Shown: positions 54,995 to 64,000 of the stretch, piece by piece
Numbering within the stretch: position 1 is the first letter of the stretch
Layout of the letters: every line of letters starts with the position of its first letter
NCBI GenBank assembly: GCA_944472155.2
Contig: OX235272.1
Location: 105,406,020 to 105,470,019 of the forward strand
Direction of reading: 5' to 3'
DNA: 64,000 bases
DNA from: Trichobilharzia szidati
Lineage: Eukaryota > Platyhelminthes > Trematoda > Strigeidida > Schistosomatidae
Program-made: the position numbers and the translations under genes
The notes under the pieces: generated by a model
The model's database searches: none
What the model was told of the DNA's origin: nothing
The model's input: the letters and a program-made list of their open reading frames with translations, nothing else

Positions 54995-55500
54995 TGCTAG
55001 CAGCTGCACCCCCAAAACTTAACCAAATTGCTACAGAAACTTCAACGCATAAATATATATTCATATTAGTGACACAATATCCAAAGGTCAATAATAAAAG
55101 TCGACAGATACCCAACTGCAACTGTGTATACAAATTTACATGTATCTGTGGGAGCAGTTACATGAGAAGAACAGAAAGTATGAGGGCATACACATACCTT
55201 CGATTTTCTGAACATGTACCAAAAAGCCTACGTCTCCAGTGGGGAACAAATGCTTTGAACAGTGCCATTGCCAGACATCTCATTGACACGAGTCATGAGG
55301 TGGACGTCACAAGATCCTTTAAAATTATCAGTAGACAAAAGAGTTGAATTCTCCTCAAGTTTTCTGAAGTAATCTCCATCAAATGCCTGAATCGCGATTT
55401 ATGTGTTCAGAAAGAAGTGGTTATCAATCTTTCCTTGCCCTATCTGGTAACTGGATGTTTTCATCCTCTCTTTCATTTGATTACGTAACACCAAAAGTTT
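54995..55500 (+). mobile_element. PLE-V GIY-YIG fragment
   Basis: Encodes QIPNCNCVYKFTCICGSSYM (YIG changed to YMR), RFSEHVPKSLRLQWGTNALN, AIARHLIDTSHEVDVTRSF (55100-55320), then the frameshifted CLNRDLCVQKEVVINLSLPYL (55388-55445) and the shared tctctttcatttgattacgtaa at 55467-55490. The YIG change and a shift make it inactive. It lacks arms; related ends are at 57640-57800. Confidence 0.65.
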
Positions 55501-56735
55501 GGGATAAAGTGATTATTATTATTAGCATTGTATGCATATATTGCCGATATATGGATGATACCTTCATTATTCTTTGTGATAATGGTTCTGATAGGAGTAC
55601 AATAATTACTGAATTCAATGAAGTACATTCGGCTATGAAATTCACATGCGAAGAGGAATCCCAAGACAGAATTGCCTTCCTCCCTGGATGTCCTACTTAC
55701 AAGAAAACCAGACGGTAGCATAAAAAGAAATTTGCATAGAAAAAGTACTTGGACAGGACAATATACACATTTTCACAGCTTCATGTTCCTATCAAGTACA
55801 AAAGAAATTTAGTGAAGACCCTCAGCCAAAGAGTTAGAGCTATATGCTCTGAAGAAGTAATTAAAGATGAATTAAGCATTGTATATGATACGTTAATCGA
55901 AAATAGCTATCCTGACAAATTTATCAAGAAACACATGACAAAGAAAGCGGAAAAGGACTACTCACTATCTGTAAACAAGAAGCCTCTTTAATATACGACT
56001 GCAATTCAAGGGCGACATACCAAGTGAAATAATTAGGAAGAAATTAAGAAAATCAGTTCAAAGAACTTTTAATGCTGGCGAACTACACGTATTATTCTCT
56101 ACACGACCGATGGTGCTACCTCGACTGAAAGATGAAGTACCTAGACTAGCCACTTCAAATTGTATCTACCAATTCAACTGCGCTTGTGGAGCGAGTTATA
56201 TTGGCCGTTGCTCTAGAAACTTGATTTTTCGTGCTCACTCGGGAACATCTCCCACTATGGCTAAGTAAAGGTGTAGTTAAAACCATCAACAGTTCGATAT
56301 TGGACCATCTGATGCAAACCGGCCACAAAGCCAGCCAGCATTGAAGAATCCTTCTCTATAATCTACCGGGTGCCTAATAAATTGCCAACATCATCGAAGC
56401 ACCTCATGCTCCAAACAGCAGAGGCTATTGTAATTCGCCTCAAACAACCAGTGCTCTGTGTGCAAAAGAAGCAAGTCCAGCCCCTACTACTGCCCTGGCC
56501 AGCCTTCAGTAGAGACTAGAAATTCATGAATTTGTAATATTATCTTTCCTAATTTTTCTGACATTCAGCTTATTTTATGTTGATACTATTGAGCTGTAAT
56601 CTATCAATATTATTGATTCGATGTTATTTAAACAACATTAATGTTGTTCATAACGCTAATTCATTCATTCACTACTATATGTATATATAACTGTAGAGCC
56701 TGATGATGAAGGGGTTATCGAAAAGAGTACTCTTT

Positions 56736-57297
56736 TGATGATATTAGATAGTTGGAGGCAATCGGCCACAGGAAGCCTTGGACACTAGGTTTCGTGCTAG
56801 TTGGCACTCACCAGTAGTCAGTAAGGCGTATCTGCAACCTTGAAGGAACTCATGTCCCTTCTGAGATTCGAACCCGCGTCACCACTCAGTGCCGCGTGCA
56901 GTCAGAGACGTTACCACTGAGCTAGCTATTCGGGCTCGCGATTGACCTCCTGTAGGACTGTAGTGGGTATTTTCATTGGACACTAGTAACTAGTGTGACG
57001 TATCTAGTCCTTTCTCTGGTGCAGACTGAATTCCATCAGTCAGCAGTTTTGCAATGTGGCCACCATGCCACTAGGCAGCTCGCCATCACGGTGCTGATGA
57101 GTGCCAACTAGCATGAAACCTAGGTCCAAGGCTTCCTGCCGATTGCCTCCAACTATCTAATATCATCAAATCAATGTGCACCGTGATGGCGAGCTACTTA
57201 GAATGGTGGCCACACTGCAAACCTGACTGACTGATAGAATTCAGTCTGCACCAAAGAAAGGACTAGACACGTCACACTAGTTACTAGTGTCCAATGA
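56736..57297. mobile_element. SINE-2 composite inserted in a PLE hammerhead, 13-bp target duplication
   Basis: AAGAGTACTCTTT at 56723-56735 and 57298-57310. 56736-57085 is a minus-sense unit: tail, hammerhead remnant (core TGGTGA with perfect GTGC/GCAC helix II, 56814-56780), tRNA-like head (56868-56940; box A-like AGCTCAGTGGTAACG, box B-like GGGTTCGAATC), body. At about 57085 it turns into a plus-sense 3' part with an intact-core hammerhead, whose end (57165) runs straight into the start of another unit (57170-57297). The end-to-start junction indicates a tandem or circular source. Confidence 0.7.
57085..57135 (+). ncRNA. Hammerhead-like ribozyme motif (SINE-2)
   Basis: CTGATGA at 57094-57100 (perfect core), helix II GTGC/GCAT with loop CAACTA (57101-57114), GAAA at 57115, self-complementary ACCTAGGT as helix III, C at 57126 as cleavage nucleotide. 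Helix I against CAAGGC is weak in this copy because the upstream strand comes from the inverted junction. A sister core with GTGC/GCAC is at 57386-57410. Confidence 0.55.
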
Positions 57298-57345
57298 AGA
57301 GTACTCTTTGTTCAGTGTTCATTCTTTTAAAAATGAACTCTCTGT

Positions 57346-57800
57346 GTTTCGGAATGCGTTTTCGACCATACTTGCCATCACGGTGCTGATGAGTGCCAAC
57401 TAGCACGAAATCTACTATGTCTAAGGCTTCCTGTGGCTGATTGCCTCCAACTATCTTATATCATCAAATCGATGAGCACCGTGATGGCGAGCTACCTAGT
57501 GGCACAGTGGCCACATTGCAAACCTGATTGACTGATAGAATTCAGTCTGCACCAAAGAAAGGACTAGACACGTCACACTAGTTACTAGTGTCCAATGAAG
57601 GGTATCCATTCTTTTAAAAATGAACTCTCTGTGTACTCAGGTATGTTAAAATTGTTTCTGTAGATAAACTTAATAATTAATGCTGTCTTTAGGCTGTAAA
57701 CAAGCAGTTGATGAGAAGTCAACGAAATAAACAAACAAAAGGATGGTAGCATCTTGTATTCTGTACAAAAACCACCATTGTTGTTGTTCTTGCTTGATTC
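57346..57800 (+). repeat. Duplicated SINE-2/PLE segment and PLE-V tail
   Basis: 57346-57370 repeats a PLE-IV linker piece (ggaatgcgttttcgaccata, also at 54254-54273). 57371-57640 repeats the arrangement of 57080-57345: hammerhead half-unit, unit start, tccaatgaag, ttcattcttttaaaaatgaa. 57640-57800 is a PLE-V terminus with TTGATGAGAAGTCAACGAAA and ttgttcttgcttgattcaaa. Confidence 0.6.
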
Positions 57801-58360
57801 AAATTAATTTTATATTTCTATTTCTATTAAACATGATTATTTTGTTGTTGGTTGGTTTTCGTTTAACTAAAATATAAAGTCAATGCCAAAGTTTGTGTTA
57901 TCTTTGTGAGATAGATATAGATGGTTTATTCTTATGATAGATAACATTTTTAAGAAATTTCCGATAAATGATTAGAAATGATTAACATGGAAGATAATTA
58001 GGTCATGAAGAAAATCAAGAAGAAACTCTCTCTCGCTTTCTTCTTTCTTCTGTATTGTAACTACTAGTGTATTTGTTAATTGGTGATGTGTTTGACAGTG
58101 TGTCTGTCGTTAGTTCATTTGTCTGTCTGTCTATCTATCTATATACTTGTCTGTTTGTTTTATGTAGATTGTAGAGTTTGTCACACGATTTTGGCATCTA
58201 GTTAGTACACGAAGTTTACCGTTTCGTGACTTCTTTTTCAAGTAAGTCATTATTGAGAACATCAATATCTCGGCGGTAGGTTTTTAAGTTAAATTGACAG
58301 AATTCAGAAATGATGAAGACATTGGATTCTCACACAAAATCACTGAATGAAAGATACCAT
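57801..58360. other. No gene seen
   Basis: Unassigned AT-rich DNA. Short CTGT/CTAT repeats at 58118-58145. Confidence 0.45.
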
Positions 58361-58361
58361 T

Positions 58362-59165
58362 CTCTAACTGATGTCAGCTCATGATGAAATCCTCCAGCCA
58401 AGCAATCATACAAAATCCCTACAAAACCAATACTTCAAAATTAATCTGATGCTCATCAGTGACTGGCCCTATTCAGGCAGTGACCTGTAACAACAGAAGA
58501 CAAGGGCCAGGCAACAGATCGTTTATTAAGGAAAATCAACACATATTTATAGATTTTAATGTACATTATTGTAGATTATTGTTAGTAGAAAATACTGTCT
58601 TTTGATTGGTTGTTTCTCATAGAAAGTTAACCTTGCATCTCTTTGTGGCTGTGTCAGATCATCCATATGCTAACTGTATCCGCCTACGCAAAGCCTTTGT
58701 TCTCATTTTCTCACCACCAATATTGGGGACATAAACATTGACGTCAATTACTGTCTACCAACTTTGGCTAGCGGCCAGCTCTCACCACAACCTTGGGTTC
58801 TAGTGGGAAGTCGTGACCAGTAGATTACAGCAGGTTGAAGATGAGGCAGTAACTCACTCATCGAAGAAGACATTGCGAAATGGTCGCGCTATGTCGTGCG
58901 TGAATTGGCAGAAGTTAGAATTCATGGACTGGCTGGCAGTAGCCATTGGATCGGGTCCCAGTGGCTCAATGGTCTACGAGCTAGCTCGCCCTATAACCAG
59001 AAGGTCCTGTGTTCAAACTGGCTTTGATGTATGCGTACTGATGAAGAGTCACAAACTAGGACAAAACAGATGTCTGACAGTGCTCCCAGCTTTTCCAGTG
59101 TTACTTTAACTGATGTCAGTTCATGATGAAATCCTCCAACCAATCAAACAAGAAATCCCTACAAA
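58362..59165 (+). mobile_element. SINE-1 tandem units, one carrying LTR-1
   Basis: 58362-58434 is the end of one unit (gctcatgatgaaatcctcca, ccctacaaaaccaatact). The next unit starts at about 58440 (ttaatctgatgctcatcagt), is interrupted by the LTR, and resumes at 58790 to 59165. tRNA-like part 58950-59025; hammerhead with core CTGATGA displaced and GAAA changed to AAAA near 59036-59070, so decayed. Units are directly repeated. Confidence 0.65.
58486..58789 (-). mobile_element. Solo LTR (LTR-1), 304 bp, inserted in SINE-1
   Basis: Borders read cagtgacc / tgtaac and ctcaccaca / accttggg. The uninterrupted SINE-1 sequence (cagttaacctgggg on the reverse of 53018-53065) spans the site. The duplication is about 4 bp (ACC plus one altered base). 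Confidence 0.7.
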
Positions 59166-59189
59166 ACCAATACTTGAAGATAACATTCT

Positions 59190-59690
59190 ATCTTCAAATT
59201 ATTTTTTTGTCAACTGTTGGTTTGCAGGAATTTAATTTGACTGGTTATGGGATTTCATCATGAACTGACAGTGGTTAGAGAACCATTGGAAAACCAGCTG
59301 GGAGTGCTGGACAGGCAGCTAGCTGTTTCGTCAGCCTAGTTTGTGACTGACTGACTGACCTACCGCCGAGGTTCGAACCTTACAGTTACAAGGCTAGCGA
59401 GGTCATAGACCATTAAGCCACTAGGGCCCGATCCAATGGCCAGCCAGTTCATGAATTCTAACTTCTAGCAATTCATGATATGGCGCCACCACCAGCACTA
59501 GTCGATGTCATCGGTGGCGAGTATCTGACGTCATACTTGACCCGCTGTTTCCCACCTGTCACGACTTCCCACTAGAACCCAGGTAACTAACTACCTATCT
59601 GGATCTGAATAGGGCCAGTCAGACTGATATTCAAGTTAAGTGTTGGTTTGCAGGTATTTGATTTGATTGGTTTCAGGATTTCATCACTTT
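59190..59690 (-). mobile_element. SINE-1 unit, minus sense
   Basis: Tail ggatttcatcatgaactgac at 59250, hammerhead region around 59320-59365 (gtttcgtcagcctagtttgtgac), tRNA-like part 59370-59450 (box B-like GGTTCGAACC), body to 59640. The next tail begins again at 59642-59686 (tggtttgcaggtatttgatt), so this is also a tandem. Confidence 0.6.
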
Positions 59691-60050
59691 TATTCCTTTG
59701 CGCTCCCAGGGCTTCAAGCTTCAGTCTTGAAGTTTCACTAGCAGTGGTGTTTATTTTTACGGGGTGAGATTGCTAGCCTCACCTCAAACCTTCCCTCCTT
59801 ATCGGGCTTACAACAAACTAGGGAGGTAAGGGTGTCCGCCCTCCAGCCAGGAATCAAACCCTTATGGAGGCCGAAAAATATCAAATTATACGCAATTCTA
59901 TCACTCATGAAAAAATTTATATCAGTTCACTTTATGCTAAAAATTGCGTTGAAGATTTTGTCCCAAAGGACGGCGGAAGCTTCGCAACTAAACCAACCAG
60001 CCCAGAGAACACTATTAATTACAAATTATACGTTCACATTGTAAAATAGT
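59690..60050. repeat. SINE-4 body and PLE-III 3' end
   Basis: 59690-59880: SINE-4 body with a diverged tRNA-like head (ccctccagccaggaatcaaa). 59890-60045: PLE-III non-coding end (atcagttcactttatgctaa, aaccaaccagcccagagaac), matching 52795-52925. Confidence 0.55.
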
Positions 60051-60259
60051 AAAAATAATGAATTCACTGCTCATCATTGTTGCTAATTGAGATTGAACCT
60101 GGTTGAGCGCGCAGTACGGGCGATAAAACTTCCCTCTCCAGCTTCTCGTTATCCACTATTGTCAGTCATCTCTGGATCGTACTTGATCCGTACATTCACA
60201 TTCACATCCTTTGCTTCAATCTCCTTTTCTCTCAGCATTACTCTCAGGCTGTTGGAGAA

Positions 60260-61510
60260 CTCTTAAGTGGAGTGAGCAACTGTATACCCCAAAAGGACTA
60301 CTTCATCACTACAGTTCTGTACATCTTTACTTGTGTATTTTGGTACAGTTATAACTCACGATCTTCAAATGACATTAATTTTGTTAAATATGCTGACTAC
60401 CTGACTGTATCTTTGACTGTCAAATGTCAAAGTGACTGCACCAAACTAAATGGCTTTTTATCAGAAATCAGCCAGTGGTCCAAGGAAAACGGTCTAACCT
60501 GAAATCCCTCTAAATGTCAAACAGTCAATTTCACCTTTAGGCATAAATCTGTCCTAAACAAACTGGTTGGCTCTCACGAGGTGTGCAACATTGACGGCAC
60601 TGAAATAGAAACCAAATCGGAAATTAAATATCTTGGTGTCATTCTATCTGCTGATCTTTCCTGGTTGTCTCATATCTTGACGATTTCCAAGAAAATATTC
60701 CGTCTTACCTTCTACATCAACAAGTTAAGACATTCTGGAATAACCCAACCCTTACTCTTACGATTCGTTAACTCTCGCATCCTGCCTACTATTCTCTATT
60801 GTCCCCCCTTAGTTTTTCCAGGGCTACTGAAGAAAGACTATATCTTATTACGTAGGATGTTAAAGGTTGTCAGCAGGGTAAGCAACGTTCCACTTAACCA
60901 GCTTGTTAATATTCTGGTTGACAGGCACATGGACTCATGTGAAAAATGGGCTAAATCCATTTTATCTAACTCACACCACCCTCTTCATTCACAACTCTTC
61001 CCTTGTATCTCAGCAGGCGAGACCAGAAGCCTATATAGGAAACTATAGGCTCGCACTAGCAAGTACAAAAACTCGACCATACCCTACTTGGCTCGTATTC
61101 TGTGTGATAAAGAAAGCATTAGGCGTGACACCTAAAATTCGTTAAATAGTCAGTAGTACAAATGGACCTCGTCTTTCCAACTCATATCATTTATAGGTAC
61201 AACGTTTTCTTTCTTTCTTTTCCTTTTCTCTCTCTTTTTTCTGTTATGTACTGCTTTGTTTCTTTCTTCCGCATACGCCAGTAAATATGATAGCACCTAA
61301 TTTTCTAACACCTTCAAACACTGTTCAATTTTGGCTTTGCTACCGACATGCCAATATGTTGTTGTAATAATGAACTGAGATTTCCTTAATCTATGTAGAA
61401 TTCTATTTATTGAAAATGTACTAACTGGATGCAATACTGTAGTGAAATGCTGAGAATTCCATTCTGTATCACATGTACTGGTTTGGAATAAAGCAAATTA
61501 TTATTATTAA
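60260..61510 (+). mobile_element. LINE-C (CR1-like) 3' half
   Basis: 5'-truncated. An SGVSNCIPQ block (usual SGVPQG) at about 60265-60290 and FVKYADYLTVSL at 60384-60420, where the catalytic YADD reads YADY, so the RT is dead. Then LNGFLSEISQWSKENGLT, and the frame 60581-61048. The 3' untranslated region ends ggaataaagcaaatta and TTA repeats at 61484-61509. Confidence 0.8.
60581..61048 (+). pseudogene. LINE-C post-RT region (155 aa)
   Basis: IETKSEIKYLGVILSADLSW (residues about 7-26) is the CR1-type block behind the RT palm. Next are ISKKIFRLTFYINKLRHSGITQP, FVNSRILPTILYCPPLVFPG, LLKKDYILLRRMLKVVSRV and LVDRHMDSCEKWAKSIL. It shows what the broken copies at 2861 and 37571 once encoded. The upstream YADD is mutated, so no activity is expected. 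Confidence 0.75.
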
Positions 61511-61537
61511 TTGTATTTTGAAGAAAATAAAAGACAA

Positions 61538-63055
61538 ATTCAGCAAAGAAAATTTTTTTTATCGACGAAATCATCTTCAGAGGCTGGCTGTACAGTCGTA
61601 TTTATACTTACAAAAAAAATATATAGTGGTCTATTATTGAGTAATAGAGAGTGACATAATTGATATAATTACTCAGAAGTGGCTTTAGAAGTAAAAATTA
61701 AAAGTTGTAAATTACGTGGTACTCAACGGCACAAAGATAGAAATTTGATAAGGTTAAAATTGCTATTGAGTGAGAATAAAGGTATTTGAGTGTCAATTTA
61801 ACAAGTGTGAAGAGGGTGTGAAATGTACAGAAGGAGCATATGAGAGTGATAATAGTGAATTAATTATTAAAGCAAAAGCAAACTAAAAGTAAAAAATAAA
61901 TTAAAAAAGAAGAAAAAAATCAAAAAATATTTTTACAGGGAACGACTAGTGAAGAGGTTAAGACCAAGGTAGAATAAGAGACTGGACAAACTTTTTCTGT
62001 ATACAAAGTTCAGGGTTGTATTGACGAATTGCCAGCGCCTCCGCCATACAAAAAAGCCGAAACTTGACGCCCTTTGTACCATTTGGCTTCACTTTGTAGA
62101 TGATCTTGAAAGACGACTCTGGTGGAGCTACGTGGCTTGAGTTCACCAAATGCTCGAGAATTGAGCTAGTAATTGTCTTGCATTGTCCCTTTGCTAACCA
62201 TGCCGGATAATGTTCAGAGATGCGTTTGGAAAGTGTGCGCTTTGTGCGGGCGGCCAATATAACTAGCTCCACACGAGCAGGTGAATTTATAAACACACAT
62301 TGAAGTGGCCCATCCAAAGTGGCAGTTTATCCTTCACACATCCATTGATCATTTGTCGCCTGTAGAAATTGATCCGTAGCTCAGCCATAAAGAAGGCTTT
62401 CTTCAGTGATCTGCATAAGCGATTCTTCAGGATCTCAGCTTCGGTATCACCTTTAAATTCAACCTTCATCAGTAGTAGTTTCTTTGGCACCGTCTGGATT
62501 CTTTCAGGCTTTTCCCTTAGCTCCATGTTTTTCTCGATAAATCTGGGAGGATATCCGTTCTCTATGAGGACTTGTCTAAATCGCCCCAGTTCCCCATCGA
62601 TTGTATCACTGGAACATATCCTTCTTATTCTTGAGGATAAGGAATGGATCAGATTTCTCTTTCTTCTCAAAGGGACCCAACTATGGAAATTTGTGTACTG
62701 ACCACTCCATGTTGGTTTCCTTTAGATCGATCTTTGAAAAGAACCATCAGATCTCCTTTTTTAGAAAACATCCAAAAAATGGAATTCCGAGTTCATCTCT
62801 GATTCCGACGTGAACTGGATGGCATGATGGCATTCGATATCGGTATTGTCAGCACATATGATGAAAGTATCATCCATGTATCTTAGGTACATATGGAAAC
62901 TATCGATAGTAGGCCGTAAAATACTATTCTCCAAACTTGCCAAGAAGCAGTCTGCAAGTAAAGGAACCAATGGTGACCCCATTGCCACTTCATCTCTTTG
63001 TCTATAAATCGTGTTGTTGGACTTAAATGGGACATTTAGAGTGCGCTTCAATAGT
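61538..63055 (-). mobile_element. PLE-I copy, RT palm to hammerhead-like 3' end
   Basis: Longest PLE-I here. RT 63051-62761 (RQRDEVAMGSPLVPLLADCF, RYMDDTFIICADNT), a short broken thumb, linker and nuclease start 62670-62287, nuclease end 62280-61958 (SKRISEHYPAWL, FCMAEALAIRQYNPELCIQKKF), 3' untranslated region 61957-61600, and a terminus at 61595-61538 with core CTGAAGA, GATAAA (GAAA with an inserted T) and GCTGAAT pairing with the upstream CAGC. Frameshifts near 62700 and 62290. Confidence 0.8.
62287..62670 (-). pseudogene. PLE-I RT tail and linker (127 aa)
   Basis: MRRKRNLIHSLSSRIRRICS (RT tail), LGRFRQVLIENGYPPRFIEK (linker), PKKLLLMKVEFKGDTEAEIL, RLCRSLKKAFFMAELRINFY, and the first residues of the Cys-rich nuclease before a frameshift. 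Parallel frames: 1619-2230 and 19026-19349. Confidence 0.65.
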
Positions 63056-63059
63056 AGTT

Positions 63060-63355
63060 CCTTTAACTGTATTTTATATGTATATTAATTTGTGTGGATT
63101 GAATTCCTCTCCACATATCTACATGTTTGTACTTGTTTTGTCCTTTTTATTCACGGATAAACGAAGTTAGTTGTTTAGTCCACAACACCCTGATCATATG
63201 CATCGTTGACAAGCATTCTACCGTAGAACCACTGATGCACACTATCTTCTTCATAACCTTAAGGTTGGATACCTGACAGCATCTCAGATACAGCCTACGG
63301 TAGAAAATAAACACCCGGCAAAATAAGCAAAAATACATGAAAATTGATATTAGGT
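63060..63355. other. No gene seen
   Basis: No coding frame or recognised repeat. Confidence 0.4.
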
Positions 63356-63600
63356 TGTTTTGGAGGCAATTAGCATGTGGGGGTGGGGGCTTCACTTAGG
63401 TTTAGTGTTTACTGGCATTCTCTGAGCAAGATCTACCGGTAAATTCTAAAGAACTCATGAACCCCGCCCTCTGTGCATCAGCCACTTCTTAATGAACAGA
63501 CGTTGCCTGTTTACTGTTCAGGTAGAAAACTGGCCAACTGTGAGAATGTATTGGATACATTGACTGGCCACTAATAAATTCACCGATATCAAATTGTATA
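63356..63600 (-). repeat. SINE-2 fragment, decayed
   Basis: ttggaggcaattagcatgtg, aaagaactcatga, acagacgttgcctg and attgactggccactaataaa follow the order of the minus-sense unit at 56750-56990. Hammerhead and tRNA-like boxes are no longer recognisable. Confidence 0.45.
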
Positions 63601-63659
63601 GGTACTTGGTTCTTCTGCTGACTGAATTCTATTGTCTTACAAGCAGAGCAAGAAAGATA

Positions 63660-64000
63660 TGTACAAATAATCTCTTACAAAAGGAATTTGAATATATTCA
63701 CGATTCCTTGATGGAGATGGGCCATCCGAGTAGTTTCATAAAGAAACATATGAAAACATCAGAGGAAAAACCTGAGACTCTGACTGCACGTAAGAAACCT
63801 CTATTTATTAAGTTACAATTTAATGGTGACTTATCAGGTGAGATTCTATTTCAAAGACTTTCAATGAGTATACGAAGAACATTCTACGCAGCACACCTAT
63901 GTTTGTCATTCTCTAGCCGACGAATGATTGTGACGCAAAGGAAGGATAAGCTTGATAGTTTTGCCACACCTATGTGCATTTATCAATTCAACTGCACCTG
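63660..64000 (+). CDS. PLE-I linker and nuclease start, open to the window edge
   Basis: 113 codons without a stop, running off the right edge. RT tail/linker (TNNLLQKEFEYIHDSLMEMG, HPSSFIKKHMKT), KKPLFIKLQFNGDLSGEILF, RRTFYAAHLCLSFSSRRMIV, then SFATPMCIYQFNCTC, which is where the GIY-YIG domain begins. The first ATG is at 63713 but the frame is open before it. Being intact, it may belong to a fuller copy outside the window. Confidence 0.7.

Larger units (their letters stand above)
55535..57345 (+). mobile_element. PLE-I copy (sister of 20237-21564) split by SINE-2
   Basis: RT end CRYMDDTFIILCDN (55543-55584), thumb FTCEEESQDRIAFL, QLHVPIKYKRNLVKTLSQRV, linker NSYPDKFIKKHMTKKAEK (55907-55960), then frameshifted LQFKGDIPSEIIRKKLRKS, CIYQFNCACGASYIGRCSRN (56160-56223) and the EAIVIRLKQPVLCVQKKQVQ end (56425-56490). 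Its hammerhead-bearing terminus begins at 56691 (GTAGAGC-like, CTGATGA) but is broken by SINE-2 inside helix III; the terminus resumes at 57298. Confidence 0.75.

Overview
The window looks like nuclear DNA of a blood fluke (Schistosoma or a close relative). It is AT-rich and contains one long multi-membrane protein gene in 64 kb. Almost everything else is retroelement debris of types typical of schistosomes: many Penelope-like elements (PLEs) with GIY-YIG endonucleases, RTE/CR1-like LINE tails, and tRNA-headed SINE-like repeats carrying hammerhead-ribozyme motifs like those of the S. mansoni alpha repeats. I could not run any search, so species and repeat family names are my own reading. Labels such as PLE-I or SINE-1 are local to this answer.

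The only convincing host gene is at 26417-29215 (+). It encodes a 932-residue protein with five predicted membrane spans in the prominin (CD133) arrangement and a PDZ-ligand-like C-terminus. It sits in a relatively repeat-poor island of about 25.7-30.4 kb, with a TATA-like box upstream and AATAAA signals downstream.

Repeat families: PLE-I (Cys-rich CxCGxxYIGR type; 1.2-2.5, 4.3-5.1, 6.8-7.6, 16.3-17.2, 18.5-19.8, 20.2-21.6, 23.0-25.0, 46.4-47.3, 49.2-50.1, 55.5-57.3, 61.5-63.1 and 63.7-64.0 kb). PLE-II (YIGQSS; 0-1.2, 4.1-5.1, 10.5-12.8, 39.7-41.3 kb). PLE-III (HYIGQSG; 8.6-10.2, 36.4-37.8, 51.7-52.9 kb). PLE-IV (YIGQTS; 53.3-54.4 kb). PLE-V (long inverted arms; 12.8-14.0, 41.3-42.3, 55.0-55.5 kb). 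A further small one, PLE-VI, is at 17.4-18.3 kb. LINE-A and LINE-B are RTE-like 3' fragments and LINE-C is CR1-like. SINE-1, SINE-2 and SINE-3 carry hammerhead-like motifs; SINE-4 has a 72-nt tRNA-like head. A solo LTR of about 304-349 bp occurs five times.

The most interesting pattern links these parts. Several PLE copies have the same layout: a short left extension, an inverted partial copy of the element's 3' end, then a 5'-truncated sense copy, all between direct repeats of 9-15 bp. PLE-I termini repeatedly carry a compact type-I hammerhead-like motif. Two tRNA-headed hammerhead SINE composites (44871-45340 and 56736-57297) have the same inverted-left layout and 12-13 bp target duplications, which suggests they integrate through PLE machinery. 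Many insertions are nested, and in several cases the uninterrupted sequence is present elsewhere in the window, so the order of events can be read directly.
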